Of a stretch of 64,000 bases of DNA, positions 20,965 to 33,429 are shown piece after piece. Origin of the DNA: Corydoras sp. C115 (lineage: Eukaryota > Chordata > Actinopteri > Siluriformes > Callichthyidae). Made by a program: the position numbers and the translations under genes. The notes beneath the pieces are model-generated. The model was not told the origin of the DNA, searched no databases, and saw only the letters and a program-made list of their open reading frames with translations. The stretch spans positions 9,598,001 through 9,662,000 of the forward strand of contig JAFMOC010000007.1 in assembly GCA_019802505.1 (NCBI GenBank), read 5' to 3'. Each line of letters starts with the position of its first letter. The first letter of the stretch is position 1.

Positions 20965-21317
20965 GGCGGCACGGTGGCTTAGTGGTTAGCACGTTCGCCT
21001 CTCAGCGCTAGGGATTCACGGTTCGAATCCCCATCTGGGTGGAGTTTCCATGTTCTCCCCGTGTCTGCGTGGGTTTCCTCCGGGTTCTCCGGTTTCCTCC
21101 CACAGTCCAAAAACATGGATCAAGCTAATTGAATTCTCAAAAATTGCCCCATATAGAGTGTGTATGTGTGAGTGAGTGTGTGCCCAGCGATAGATTGGCG
21201 CCCTGTCCTGGGTCTATCTGCCCAGTGCCCGAGACGTTCTCCCCTGGATGGGCATGGGGAACCCCACCGCGACCCTAGTAGAGGATAGAGCGGGAGATAA
21301 TGAATGAATGAATGAAT
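20965..21317 (+). mobile_element. tRNA-derived SINE, full length
   Basis: GGCGGCACGGTGGCTTAGTG head, B-box-like GGTTCGAATCC, full body and (GAAT)n tail. AATCTTGATGGGG lies on both sides (20952 and 21315) and is the probable target-site duplication. Confidence 0.9.
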
Positions 21318-21957
21318 CTTGATGGGGCAATAGACAATGAACTGTATGTTCTGGTTAAAGAATTAATGCAGGAATGAGAACTGTCCATGGTGCTAGAAGG
21401 CATGCTCGTTAGCTCATAGCTGTCTTAAGACAGAGACATTGTTGTGTATGCTGAATTTATTAAAGCTATTTTAGGGCCTGCCATTTTGAATAGATCAGAG
21501 TTGGACTGATGGACAATCTGGACTGGGTTGTGTCATGAAATAAGGAGAAGGGGCCTAAAGGTTTCAATATTGGACTAGAAGTTTTCAGCACTTAACACTT
21601 TAAACACTTAATATTATGTATGTACAAACATTACAGCATATATTGGATTATATGATTATCCAAATATCTTTATGAAGCCCGAAAAGGAAATCGGAACCGC
21701 TAGCAATGTTTACGAGTCGATCGTGCACTCGACAAAGACGTGGTAATGAACACTATATCTTTTATATCGTAGTCATATAGGCTTCGAACTGTATTTCACT
21801 TGCAGCTATGCTTCCAGTAAATTGGTGCAAAGTTTACAATGCAGTCTTTTAAACCTTTGCACTATGACTGAGGTGGAAATGTTCAGTCAGCTGTATTCAC
21901 AAAAGCAGTGACAGCGGCAAGCAGCTGAAAAAGTGCCGCAGCCAACAGTGGGATTCT

Positions 21958-22036
21958 GCTCTCTCTCTCTTTCGCTCTCTCTCTCTCATCCGTACTCAGA
22001 GAGAGAGAGGGAGAGAGAGAGAAACGTAACACAGCT

Positions 22037-22081
<45 letters not shown>

Positions 22082-22103
22082 AACGTAACACAGCTTTTGT
22101 GTG

Positions 22104-22143
<40 letters not shown>

Positions 22144-22152
22144 GTAACACAG

Positions 22153-22198
<46 letters not shown>

Positions 22199-22211
22199 GT
22201 AACACAGCTTT

Positions 22212-22246
<35 letters not shown>

Positions 22247-22351
22247 AAGAAAGAAACGTAACACAGCTTGAGAGAGAGAGAGAGAGAGAGAGAGAGGAAG
22301 AGAGAGCGAGAGAGAAACGTAACAGAGCTAGTGTGAAAGCTGTGTTACGTT

Positions 22352-22384
<33 letters not shown>

Positions 22385-22432
22385 AGCTGTGTTACGTTTC
22401 TCTCTCTCCCTCTCTCTCTTTCTCTCTCATTC
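21958..22432 (+). repeat. GA-rich minisatellite with inverted copies upstream of gabrg1
   Basis: The core AACGTAACACAGCTT recurs at 22023, 22082, 22141, 22196, 22255 and (with two changes) 22316, about every 59 bp, separated by (GA)n and (GTGT)n spacers. Two copies in reverse orientation with (CT)n spacers follow at about 22337-22352 and 22384-22399. The array ends about 220 bp before the gabrg1 start codon. Confidence 0.9.
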
Positions 22433-22479
22433 ACACATGTTCTCACACTAAGCCAGTGTACGCACAAACCCGTTCTCCA

Positions 22480-22649
22480 TCACTTTTGTAGATGGCTGCA
22501 TAAAGGCGTACTATATAATGAACATTTAAACGCAGTTAGATGCGATCTAGGTGAATGAATGAATGAATGAATGACTGTCTTTCGCCAGGTCTTACTAAAG
22601 GTCGCTCCGTATGTCGTATTGTTCAGCTTGAGCTCTATTCTTTGGCGTT
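22480..22649 (+). promoter_or_regulatory. gabrg1: Candidate gabrg1 promoter / 5' UTR
   Basis: Between the minisatellite and the gabrg1 ATG lies a short stretch with CTATATAATG (22510) and a CpG-containing leader (CTTTCGCCAGG, GGTCGCTCCGTATGTCG). I infer that transcription starts in or just before it. No further motif decides the start site. Confidence 0.4.
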
Positions 22650-25600
22650 ATGGCTGTTCTGCTGCATTCGCGTCGGAGGAGAGACCCGCTGGTTTGGCTG
22701 TTTGGGCTGCTGGGACTCTGGTAAGTGAATCCCGCAAACAGCAGCTGTAGTGAACCTTAAGCGTTTGTTGCTGTCTAAACTTTCACTTTGAACATGGGTT
22801 TACAGAGCCGTACCCAGTGATGGCACTTTCAATTTTCCATGTAACCTATATGTATGTGTATGTATATGTAAATAAGTTCAACAACATGGATCGTAAACTG
22901 TGAGGAATTTCAAAACATTTTGCATTTTTGCAATAATCTGGTTCTTATAGCAAGCTCAGTGCCAGTTACAGAGCCACATCATTTTAGATAAAACCATATT
23001 TGTTTGTCATTTATGAAATATTATAGTATATTTCATTGCCTCTCAGATTTTTTGCGTTCACATAAAGATTATAGAACTAGAACACAATCCATGTATGATA
23101 CTTTCATAACATGCACACTGCATATTTTGGGGAAAATGTCTATTTTTTCATGCACATAAATACATTTAACTAATATATAGTTCCACAATTATGGTCTTCT
23201 CCATATGGACATGTCTTGTTGGTATTGGTGTTGGTATTATTCTCAGCACTGCAGTGACTGTAACATGGTGGTGCTGTGTGGTAGTGTGTGCTGGTATGAT
23301 TTGACCAGACAAAGCAGTGTTGCTAAATGAATGGGTATATAGTCCCACTGACATGCCAATATTCTGTTGAAAGGCTTGTCAGATAAGTGGAAGCTACAAA
23401 AGGGGCACCAACATCATTGAGAGCTTTTCCATATGTAATGTGTAGGTGTCTCAAAACATTGGTGGATACAGTGTATGTCTCAACACCCACTCACTGATCA
23501 TTTTTTAAATAATTTTGAAAATTTGAATGCACAGGCTAATCTATGCACTACTCAATTGGTGACATTTCTTTATTTTTGATAGATCACATGCTGCTGAAAC
23601 AATTAACATTCACATCATTTCCTTGAACCATAAATCTGCATTGAGCACAATGGTCCAGAAAAAGCTCCTGTAATCACATAATGTACATATTATCATCTTA
23701 GAATTATAACTTTTCCAGTTTGTTTTATCTTTTAAAATATACATATCAATCAGTAACCTATTTTTATCAAATAAGTAAAAGTTATTTTGAGATTTTTTTT
23801 ATAATTAATTGATATTATATGATGTTACATTTTAAAGTTTCCAACCTTTCTGTTATTGGGTAAACTTTTTGCTGACATTTACAAGATTTTTGCACCATCA
23901 AGCTTTCTCAAAGTCAAACTGCCCTTCCCTGAGGTAAAGTATTTTAGGTCAGTAAGAATGGCCAGCAGACTTGCTATTCCCCACAGAAATCAAAGATGAT
24001 GTGATCTACTCTAATGCCCTGATATTAATTACCACGGTTAGAAAAACATATCAATTTGACAGTTAAATTACAATTTCTCGCAAACCACAGCAAGTAGAAA
24101 AGCAACATTATAACCAAGTAGTTTTCAAACAGCTCAAACTGGAGTAAATTGTAATATAATTCAGCAATTAAAACATAATTTTGTGTACAGCCAAAATGGC
24201 ACATAATTTATTATTTTCTTTCTTTTTTAAACACAATTGTGTTTTTGTGTATAACAGATTTTTTAAAAGCTGGTCCAGGTTTATCCTTTTAGGGTACATT
24301 AAAACACTGATCTATTTTAAAATTATATTCAGAACAATTTGTTTGACTACACCACCTAAATAAAAGCATAGCATAAATGCACACACCGTACTTGTGATTA
24401 TTTTTTTCAGCTACACTTATCCATACCTTGCTATTAAGTCAAGTGTTTGCCATTCTTGTTCTGTTTGATTTGCCTTGTAAGATCATGTTCATGTTACAAT
24501 CAATCAAATAATTGGGAGGTACAATAAATTTTATTTGAAACACATCACAAACTTTCAATAACACCTTTTTTGTATAATCCATGCAATTTTCATTATGATC
24601 CATATAATCATTTTAGTGATGCTTGGGCAATATTTTAAGTATACACCCTCATGCCAACAGAGCTTAACTAATTATATTGAGGGCGGATGGAAGCAGTAAT
24701 TTAAACCTCTAACCTTCAACTGTCCCACAGAGTCCTGGCCAAAAAAACACCTTTTAATAAATCACTCCATTTATTATTTTCCCTGCTTTAAGCCTTGTTG
24801 CTTACTACACATCAGCCCTGTCTCAAACTTTTGTGGCTTAGTTTAGTTTACAGTAATAGATTATGTCTGAGATATGCTGGTACATCCTTACATCCTTACC
24901 TTGCACTTGCCCTAAATAAACCTCATTGCTAAATATCCCAAATAATATGTTTTTCTGAAGCATAAACTCATAAAATTACCATTCATGTCTGTTCATCTTT
25001 TAGTGTGGATTTATCTTTTCATTTATTCATTGTTTCCTTACCTAACATATTTCATAATATTTTTTCATATTATCAGCATAGCATTTGGGCCCAGTAAAGC
25101 AGAGGAGGAAGATTATGAGGATGTTCCCATAAATAAAACATGGGTTTTATCACCTAAGGTTTACGACAGCGACGTGACCCTCATCCTAAATAAATTACTG
25201 CAGGGCTATGACAACAAACTCCGTCCAGACATTGGAGGCAAGTTATCACATCTACTCTGGACATTACAAAACCTGCTAATCAAACAAAAGCTTTGTAAGA
25301 TTGACTGTGAGCTTTTTAAATGGTTTATCAAAATTTAAGGCTATTTTTAATTCATTTGTCACTTTTCACATATATCTGGGTTTAATAGAAAATTAAGTAA
25401 AACTTGAATGTGCATCTGTAACACCAATTTCTACATAGTAACACAAAGTGCCAGGTAATATGTAGAAATGTTAATTGAAGCTTTATTGTTCCAGTGAGGC
25501 CAACAGTGATTGAGACAGCAGTGTATGTAAACAGCATTGGTCCAGTTGATCCAATCAACATGGTAAGTTGATAACCAAAATATGCAAATATTATTATCCT

Positions 25601-28600
25601 GTGTTTTTAAACATCACAGTATTTAACATAACATTATGGTACTGATTGATGAATGTTTGGTATTATGGGGTCTACAGGAGTACACAATAGACATCTTCTT
25701 TGCTCAGACGTGGTACGACAGCCGACTTAAGTTCAACAGCACTATGAAGCTTCTCATGCTGAATAGCAATATGGTGGGAAAGATTTGGATCCCTGATACG
25801 TTTTTCCGCAACTCCCGGAAATCTGATGCCCACTGGATTACTACACCTAACAGGCTTCTCCGACTTTGGAGTAATGGACGAGTGATGTATACTTTAAGGT
25901 GTGGCATTGCCAACTATTTTATTACACACCACGTATATTTTGGTCGATTTGTTTGTTGTTTGTTCAACCAGAGTCTGTGCATATGCATTCTTGTCCTGTA
26001 ATGCTTGCTTTTGTTAAAATAAATGCCCCTGCTGTCATTCAGTTTAAGTCATTACCTCATTGAACCCACATTTAATCATGTTAGTAACATCATTAATTAT
26101 TAATTTTTGAAACTATGGGGACAAACAGATGCTTAATTAGACACACACATACAAACTCCATTTCCAGAAAACTTGGGACACATTAAAAAAATACAACAAA
26201 ACTAAAAAAACATAATTTGTTAATTGACTAGTTTGTTTATTGAACATGCAAAAAAGGTTATCATACCAAATTTAACTACTACCATTAAACTAAACTAATT
26301 TTAGAAATTGATATCTTTAACATATTCAATAAAGTTAGGACAGAAAAAGTCATAGTAACACTGATCTGAGGTTCTATAAGTAGCAGTGTAAAATCTGCAA
26401 ACATCAAGACTGAATTACATATTAATGCAACATTTTCACCAATGGTTAAGTCTTTGACAGCAAGGATGGTTCATGGCTTACTACTTTGTGGAATTGTCAG
26501 TCAGACCATGTTGAGATGTTATAGCTGTTGGACTGTTGGAGAGTCTTTTGGAGAGTGTTGGAGAGTGTTTGTGCATAAACATCAGACCCAAATAAGCTGC
26601 AGAATGTTTGTGATCGTCGAGCCCTCAGGTGGTAGTGTTTGAGAAACTGTTAAGCTTCTATGATGGACACAGCCAGATGGGCTTGAAAGTTTTTTGAAAA
26701 ATCATTGTCAGTTTACCACTGCATCAAAAATTGTATCCTGAAGCTGTATTATATATGAGACCATACATAAATGTTCCTTCTAATTTGTAATTACTTTCAT
26801 TTTCACTGTCTCTATATCTGTTAGTAAAATGCCAGGTCTGATTTTGCACAAGTTATAATAATGTTCCTTCATAGACATAGAATCCATTTGCTTCAGTAAT
26901 CAGTTCAGATTTATCACCAAAAAATGTATGGTGCATCATTAAAAAGAGAATCAGACAATACTGAAAACAAACTGTATATTTATATTAGAATATTTCAAAT
27001 GAAAAAAATTATTAAAACATAAAATTGAAATAACAGTATGTGTGACCCAGTGGTAAACACTCCTGTGTCTGAACCTGTGTGAGTGTGTTGCAGATATCAA
27101 TTTTTAAATTGGTTTATATTTAATAAATAATGTTAAAATTGACATTTTCCTGTAAAATAAAGGTTTAAAGGAATTAATAAAATATTTGTGTATTTTTTTT
27201 AGGAATGTGTTTCAACATTTTCTGAAATAGGGTTTGTACATGGAAGCATACCCAGCACAGTATAGTGCACTTTAAATAGACTCAAACAGTACTTTATTAT
27301 TATTCTAAACTTATTTTGTTTTTGTCAGGTTGACTATTAATGCGGAATGCTACCTTAAGCTGCATAACTTTCCTATGGATGAACATTCGTGCCCGCTGGA
27401 GTTTTCAAGCTGTAGGTGTTAAACCGTTACCATCAGTATGTCATTAATCCTCAGAGCTGCTCTGAGTCCTGCTAGTCAAACAAACAGTACACCTTGCCTC
27501 TGTCAGCTGACCAATCCTCATTCCTTACCTGTTATGGCCAACCTGGCTATCAAACATCGTCAGTCCTGTCTCAAAAATCATTCTTTAACTTCACAACAAG
27601 AAAACCAGCATACCATTCTCTTCATGGGTATTCATCCCTCTCCAGTCACCTTTACATTACATTCCAGTTTGTGGCTTTGCTTCTATGCTTGTGAGTTTTT
27701 CCCAGTGCTTTACATGCAAAATTACACATTATGTATGGGTCTTTTAGAGAAAGTCAAGCCTTGTTTACTTTGTAACTTTTTTGCTTTAGTGCCATCATTT
27801 CATGTTTCTGTTTGTTTGCATGTAGTTAGCAATGTAGCCAAATCTGTGTTTGTAATTTGTGTGATACAAATTGTGTTTGTATGTACTTGTTTTTCTTTTG
27901 CAGATGGATATCCAAAAAATGAAATTCAATACAGATGGCAGCGTCGTGCTGTTGAGGTAGCAGACCAGCGATACTGGAGACTTTACCAGTTTGCCTTTGT
28001 TGGCCTACGTAACACTTCAGATGTGGCACACACTCAGTCTGGTGTGTGAAGTGTCTATATTATGGTATATTCAATAGTAAAAGCTGTTCAAACTGAAAAT
28101 AATGAATATTTATTCTCAGGTGAATATGTGATTATGACAATCTTCTTTGACCTGAGTCGGAGAATGGGCTACTTCACCATCCAGACGTATATCCCCTGCA
28201 GCATGATTGTAGTGTTGTCCTGGGTTTCCTTTTGGATCAATAAAGATGCTGTTCCTGCCAGAACTTCCTTAGGTAGCCTTTAAATGAAATCTAAACACAC
28301 TAAAAATGGATTATCAAAGTATTATTACATAACTTATTTTCAGAAATTTTTGACATCTGAATAAAAACTGAAATCTGTGATGTGATAGGTTACTAATACT
28401 TCATTTAATTAAGTTCATAGAAAAGATTTTTGCAGTTTTGATGGAATGGAATTTTACAATATATCTGTCCAAAATGCATGGATACATGTTTAATATTACA
28501 CACCTTTTCAAATGGGACTAAGTAAAACCCTTAAATGTAATGATTAAAATGTTTGTCCTGTAAAATATCAACATTTTTTCATCCATCCATCGATTATCTT

Positions 28601-28917
28601 CCGCTTTATCCTGTACTAGGGTCGCGGGGCAGTTCTCCATGCCCATCCAGGGGAGAAAGTTTCGGGCGATGGGCAGATACACCCAGGACAGGGCACACAC
28701 ACACACACACAGACACACACAAACACACTCTATATGGGGTAATTTGGAGACTTCAATTCACCTTGATCCATGTTTTTGGACCCACAGGGTTTTTTTTTTA
28801 GTTTTAGAAAATATTCCAACATTTCTGAGAATAATGATTATATTTAAATATAATTTAGATTCTGTGAAAAATATTTCCAAATCCTGTTAATCTCTCTCTT
28901 TTTCTTTCTTTCTCTGC

Positions 28918-28952
<35 letters not shown>

Positions 28953-29838
28953 TCTTACATCTGTATAATTGGTACAGGTATCACTACTGTACTTACTATG
29001 ACAACTCTAAGCACTATTTCCAGGAAGTCATTACCAAAGGTGTCATATGTGACGGCCATGGATCTGTTTGTGTCTGTCTGCTTCATTTTTACCTTTGCTG
29101 CACTTATGGAATATGGAACACTGCACTACTTTACTAGTAATCGGCAGAACAAGAAGACCAAGACCAACAGTGCTCTGGTGAGCTTTGTACTGCAGCATTT
29201 ATTCTCGAAAGAAAATATAACCTAAGAAAACACTGTTCAGCCAAAGTATTGCAGTTTTTCATAATTATTACATGTCATATTTTGATCAGTTTATTTATAA
29301 AAAGTGATTTTAGTGATAAATAGTGGCATGGAAAAGATGTTGTTCTGGCATTAAACAACCACACAGTCTTTCAGTTTAGGCCATTAACTAATTGAGACTC
29401 CATTTACTCTATGTTTGTTATATATTCATTTTGAATATCAAAATTAGACAGATAGATAATACATAAAAAATAAAGTTTGTTCCCAAAAAGCTGTAAGGCA
29501 AATGAAAGGATTTTCCTAGTGTTTCATTACTTCTTTTTGTATTTTATTATTATTATTTATTTTATTATTTTATTATTGTTATTTATTTAACACAAATCAT
29601 AAAAACATTTTATTTAATGTCAGAATGAGAAATAAAATTGTAAAATTACAAATAATTTTTTTTTTTTTTATTGTAAAATATTTATTTGCTTCCCCACAAA
29701 ATATATACAGCATATTCATGTTACTTAACATAAAAAAGCTGTAAGGCAAATGAAAGTAGGGAAGCACCAAAAATGTTTTTTGACTATCACTAAATAGTGA
29801 ATAAGGATTTTCCTAGTGTTTCATTACTTCTTTTTGTG

Positions 29839-29902
<64 letters not shown>

Positions 29903-30189
29903 TTATTATTGTGTTATTTAACACAAATCATAAAAAAAACATTTTATTTCATGTCAGTATGACAAATACAATTGTAAAATTACAAATTTTCAAATATTTT
30001 TAATTGTAAAATATTTATTTGCTTCCCCACAATATATATGCAGAATATTCATGTTACTTAATATAAAAATTATTATGCTTGATGTATTTACACAGAGCCT
30101 CACCTCACGCTAGTTGCAATTTTAAAATGTATTAAAATTAGGTAATATGTTTGTTTGAACATGTTTTTATTTTAAAAATAAAAGCACAA

Positions 30190-30253
<64 letters not shown>

Positions 30254-31560
30254 TGCACTCATGCTGAGAAAAACCTATTTGTCTGCCTCTTTGTAAAATT
30301 TGTTTAATATGACATTTTTTCCTTTACTCTTTCTGGAGTTAAATTTGACTAAAAGCAAGAAACTTGAACAAAAGCTGAGAAAATTCAACTCACTGTTTAA
30401 ATCAACTGTTTAAAATAAAAGAGGCATTCACCAAAGCTTTAGTCTTTAAGGATGGGTTGTGGACCACCAGTTTGTGCTAAACTTTAAGAGCAAATTTTCA
30501 GCTCAAAATAATGTTTCTTGATACATAATCAATAATAAATATAGGCTTTTTAATTTGTATATTAAAATATTTACATCATAAATCAACATCATAAAATTTT
30601 TTAAGAATTTAAATTTTTTTTTAAGAATATCACAGTGTGCAAAATCTATGAACAGAAACCGTAGCTGAATTTGCCTAAATATCTTTAAGTAGTATTGAAA
30701 ACCACTATGATGTAAATGCCACTGATATAATTACTGTGAAAGCTACAGGAGTGCTTTAGAAAATCATTGCTACTTTGCACAAAAATGCAACCTAAAACTG
30801 AATTATATGAACAGGAAACAATATCCAAAGTATCATATATCAGCAAGTTTTTTGCGCAAGGATGTATGAGATGGCCGAAGAAGCTATTATCTGGTCCACA
30901 TTTTAGCTTGTTTTTTGGACAAAAAGGGACAACTACTCCATAGGTATTGTAAATATAACTGAAGGTACCAATGATGTGAAAAATATTGTTGTTTTAGATA
31001 TGATATGAATCAGATATGACTCATAAGCTTTATTATTTTCCTAAAGCTTTTTGTTGGACAAGAACAGTTACACCACATTGATAAATCTAGCAAAGCATTA
31101 TAAAAGATGATTACAAAAGCCTAGGCACATAGATTCCCAAAAAAACTTTACACCCATAGTTATTATTAAATGTCAATAGGTGTTTGATGTCCAAATACTT
31201 TTGAGCCAGCCAACTTTGTAATCAATCAATGACTGATTTTTGAGCAATAACCAAATAATCATTTCTATTACATTTTGTATGTTTTAGAAACCATCTATGA
31301 AGACTATTAGACCAGGGACATCTTTGCTTCAAAACAGTATTGCTCCTTACCATGATGATGATGATTACGCTTACGAGTGTCTGGATGGTAAAGACTGCAC
31401 AAGTTTTTTCTGCTGCTTCGATGACTGTCGCTCTGGGGCCTGGCGTGAGAACAGGATGCATGTGCATGTGTCCAAAATTGATTCATACTCCAGAATATTC
31501 TTTCCCACAGCATTTGGTCTCTTCAACCTTGTCTATTGGATTGGATATCTGTATCTATAA
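22650..31560 (+). CDS. gabrg1: GABA-A receptor gamma1 subunit (nine coding exons)
   Basis: Channel subunit that forms the benzodiazepine-site interface with alpha and helps place receptors at synapses. Coding exons: 22650-22720, 25077-25237, 25495-25562, 25678-25898, 27329-27411, 27904-28041, 28120-28272, 28978-29177, 31288-31560. They total 1368 nt, 455 residues (human gamma1 465). Sizes 68, 221, 83, 138 and 153 are typical of gamma subunits. Visible parts: signal peptide (LVWLFGLLGLWC), Cys-loop Cys181/Cys195, TM1 (MGYFTIQTYIPC), TM2 (ITTVLTMTTLSTISRKSLP), TM3, loop, TM4 and terminal GYLYL. YLKLHNFPMDEHSC, YWRLYQFAFVGLRN and DYAYECLDGKDC favour gamma1. The cysteines in CLDGKDCTSFFCCFDDC are the region palmitoylated in gamma2. 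Intron 2 uses a GC donor (GGAG|GCAAGT at 25238). Intron 6 is only 78 bp. Confidence 0.95.
23215..23350 (+). repeat. Interspersed teleost repeat fragment
   Basis: CTCAGCACTGCAGTGACTG, ACATGGTGGTGCTGTGTG and GTGTGTGCTGGTATGA are blocks of a repeat that is common in fish genomes. It lies in gabrg1 intron 1. Family not assigned. Confidence 0.45.
23400..25070. other. gabrg1 intron 1, no further feature
   Basis: AT-rich intron without a recognisable exon or transposon. Confidence 0.5.
26150..27240. mobile_element. Decayed DNA transposon with terminal inverted repeats
   Basis: The left end ACAAACTCCATTTCCAGAAA and the right end (reverse complement) ACAAACCCTATTTCAGAAAA match over about 30 bp. They resemble the termini of a widespread teleost element. 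The interior (about 1.09 kb) has no intact transposase. It lies in gabrg1 intron 4. The superfamily is uncertain. Confidence 0.6.
28571..28790 (-). mobile_element. tRNA-derived SINE fragment in gabrg1 intron 7
   Basis: Minus-orientation tail and body (CATCGATTATCTTCCGCTTT, TGCCCATCCAGGGGAGAA, CTTGATCCATGTTTTTGGAC). The head is missing, and an internal (CA)n replaces part of the middle. Confidence 0.75.
28918..28954 (+). repeat. (TG)n-T5 tract at gabrg1 exon 8 acceptor
   Basis: About 15 TG units followed by TTTTT, ending 23 bp before exon 8 (acceptor GGTACAG, exon at 28978). A pyrimidine-rich run, CTCTCTCTTTTTCTTTC, precedes the TG tract. Confidence 0.9.
29485..30068 (+). repeat. Tandem duplication in gabrg1 intron 8
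   Basis: A unit from AAAAAGCTGTAAGGCAAATG through TTCATGTTACTTAAYATAA occurs at 29485-29732 and 29733-30068. The second copy is longer because of about 40 bp of extra sequence and an expanded (TTA)n tract (29842-29900). Confidence 0.85.
30195..30251. repeat. (GA)n microsatellite
   Basis: About 28 GA units in gabrg1 intron 8. Confidence 0.95.
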
Positions 31561-33130
31561 AGACATAATGTCAAAATCGTGGCTCTTCAAAAACAGTTAC
31601 AAATCTAAATATACTTGAACAGCCATAGAAATGTTTTGTCCTTGTTGAAAGTGAGGGAACAAGGGCAGCAATTATAGGTACATTCATCCTTTCATATTTC
31701 ACTGAATTCAGGGTAAAGAGTGTAGATATGAGAAAATTACATTCTTAAAATTATAATAATTTTATTTACAATATTAATATTACAAGCAAAAGACAAAACA
31801 ACATTGCAGCTTCAGACACTTTTGCTATTCTAAATAACTATAAGAAACATTGACTGACTGACGATGCCTTTTTCATCAATTCTCAGAGCTTCAATATAAT
31901 TGAAATGCAACAAATGATATAAGTGAAATAACTTTGAATTGGTGCAGCTATGGGACAAATGTGCTTTATATTTTGCACTAACACAGTATTTTTCTTAGTT
32001 ATTCAGCATAGTTAGTAGCATTTAATGATAAGATAACTTCATGTAACATTTCATTGTCAGAATTTAAACAGCTGAAGAAATATATAATTTATTTTGTGCC
32101 ATGTCAATTCAAAGAGAGGCTTATGAATATTTGAAAGATAAAATATTTTTGATGTCAGTATTTACCCCTAAGCCATTTTATTATAATTATTAAGGTAATC
32201 CAATATGATTAATAAATGATGGTACACATATTGATATTATATATTTTATGAGGTAAAACTTCCAATGTGCACTATGCTGGCATAAAATTATTGACTAAAT
32301 TAAGGTGCTATGTAGAAATTTTCAGTCACACTGTTCCTACACACTGTTAGTGTAAAGGACCATAGTCAAGTTATATAGATAATAGTGATAGGAAGGGTTA
32401 ACCTTATCAGAAATATGGACTGCTGTTTTTTTACTGTTTCACTAAAATCTGCAACTATGAAAAAGTCGAAAATGCCTTAACCTCAAAAAATGACAGACAA
32501 TTTATTGTCTAACTATAATCCTACAAGATTTTTCATAACGAGTGATTTGCAGTAGTGTTTATTTCTACTTTTCATACGTTTTCATCAAAGTTAGATGACT
32601 GCCAACCTGAAGCTTTTTCTTGATTATTTGCTCTCTATCACCTTTGCACCCTCTTGCACAAAATAGACTCACATCTTCTACTCCGGGTGGCAGACTTCTT
32701 TCATTTTCATCCAATTGTTCAGATGTCAAATATATTAACAACAAACCATATAAATTTACTCAGCTTATGACAATGCCTCTGATGCCTTTAAGTAGTTTAG
32801 AGCATTAGCTACATAGTTTTGACTATTAGTTTTGTGTTAAGATGATGATAATATTTGAAGCATAATGATCTTATTTAATTGTGCCAATCCAAATGCCTTT
32901 GTTTAGATTGTCTCTTGATGCTATTGTCAAAACAGCTGTAACGCAGTCCCCTTCATTAACCTAGACATCCTTAGTAAACAATAGGTTGTAAATAAACTTT
33001 TTACAATATTTCATCAAATTAAATACACATCACATACATATAAAATTTTATGAGTTAAGAAAAATAGTTGTTTAGGAGATTTTCAACCAATAAACAACCA
33101 ATAGACAACCAATAAACTGTGGAGGGACAA
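31561..33130. other. gabrg1 3' UTR and downstream sequence
   Basis: No further gene is seen. AATAAA occurs near 32210 (TTAATAAATGATGG) and near 32990 (TGTAAATAAACT). Either could be a poly(A) signal for gabrg1. The UTR length is undetermined. Confidence 0.4.
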
Positions 33131-33134
33131 TAAA

Positions 33135-33171
33135 AGCAATATATACCATAAGAGGGTTTGTACTGCTATGG

Positions 33172-33253
<82 letters not shown>

Positions 33254-33290
33254 CCATAGCAGTACAAACCCTCTTATGGTATATATTGCT
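33135..33290. repeat. 156-bp palindrome with (TA)n core
   Basis: The left arm from AGCAATATATACCATAAGAG to CTGCTATGGTTATAT is matched exactly by its reverse complement ending at 33290. The centre is (TA)n. A second (TA)n tract, about 33330-33414, follows. Confidence 0.9.
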
Positions 33291-33322
33291 TATATTATAT
33301 ATAAATTACATTATTATACAAA

Positions 33323-33419
<97 letters not shown>

Positions 33420-33429
33420 TGTGTATCCT

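Noticed and set aside
22036..22491. 151-residue Glu/Arg repeat frame, and regular spacing resembling a CRISPR array
   Set aside because: The units are GA minisatellite with simple-repeat spacers in a vertebrate genome. Neither a protein nor CRISPR is supported.
27438..28049. 203-residue open frame in gabrg1
   Set aside because: It is intron 5 read through into exon 6. Only the last part (27904-28041) is real coding sequence.
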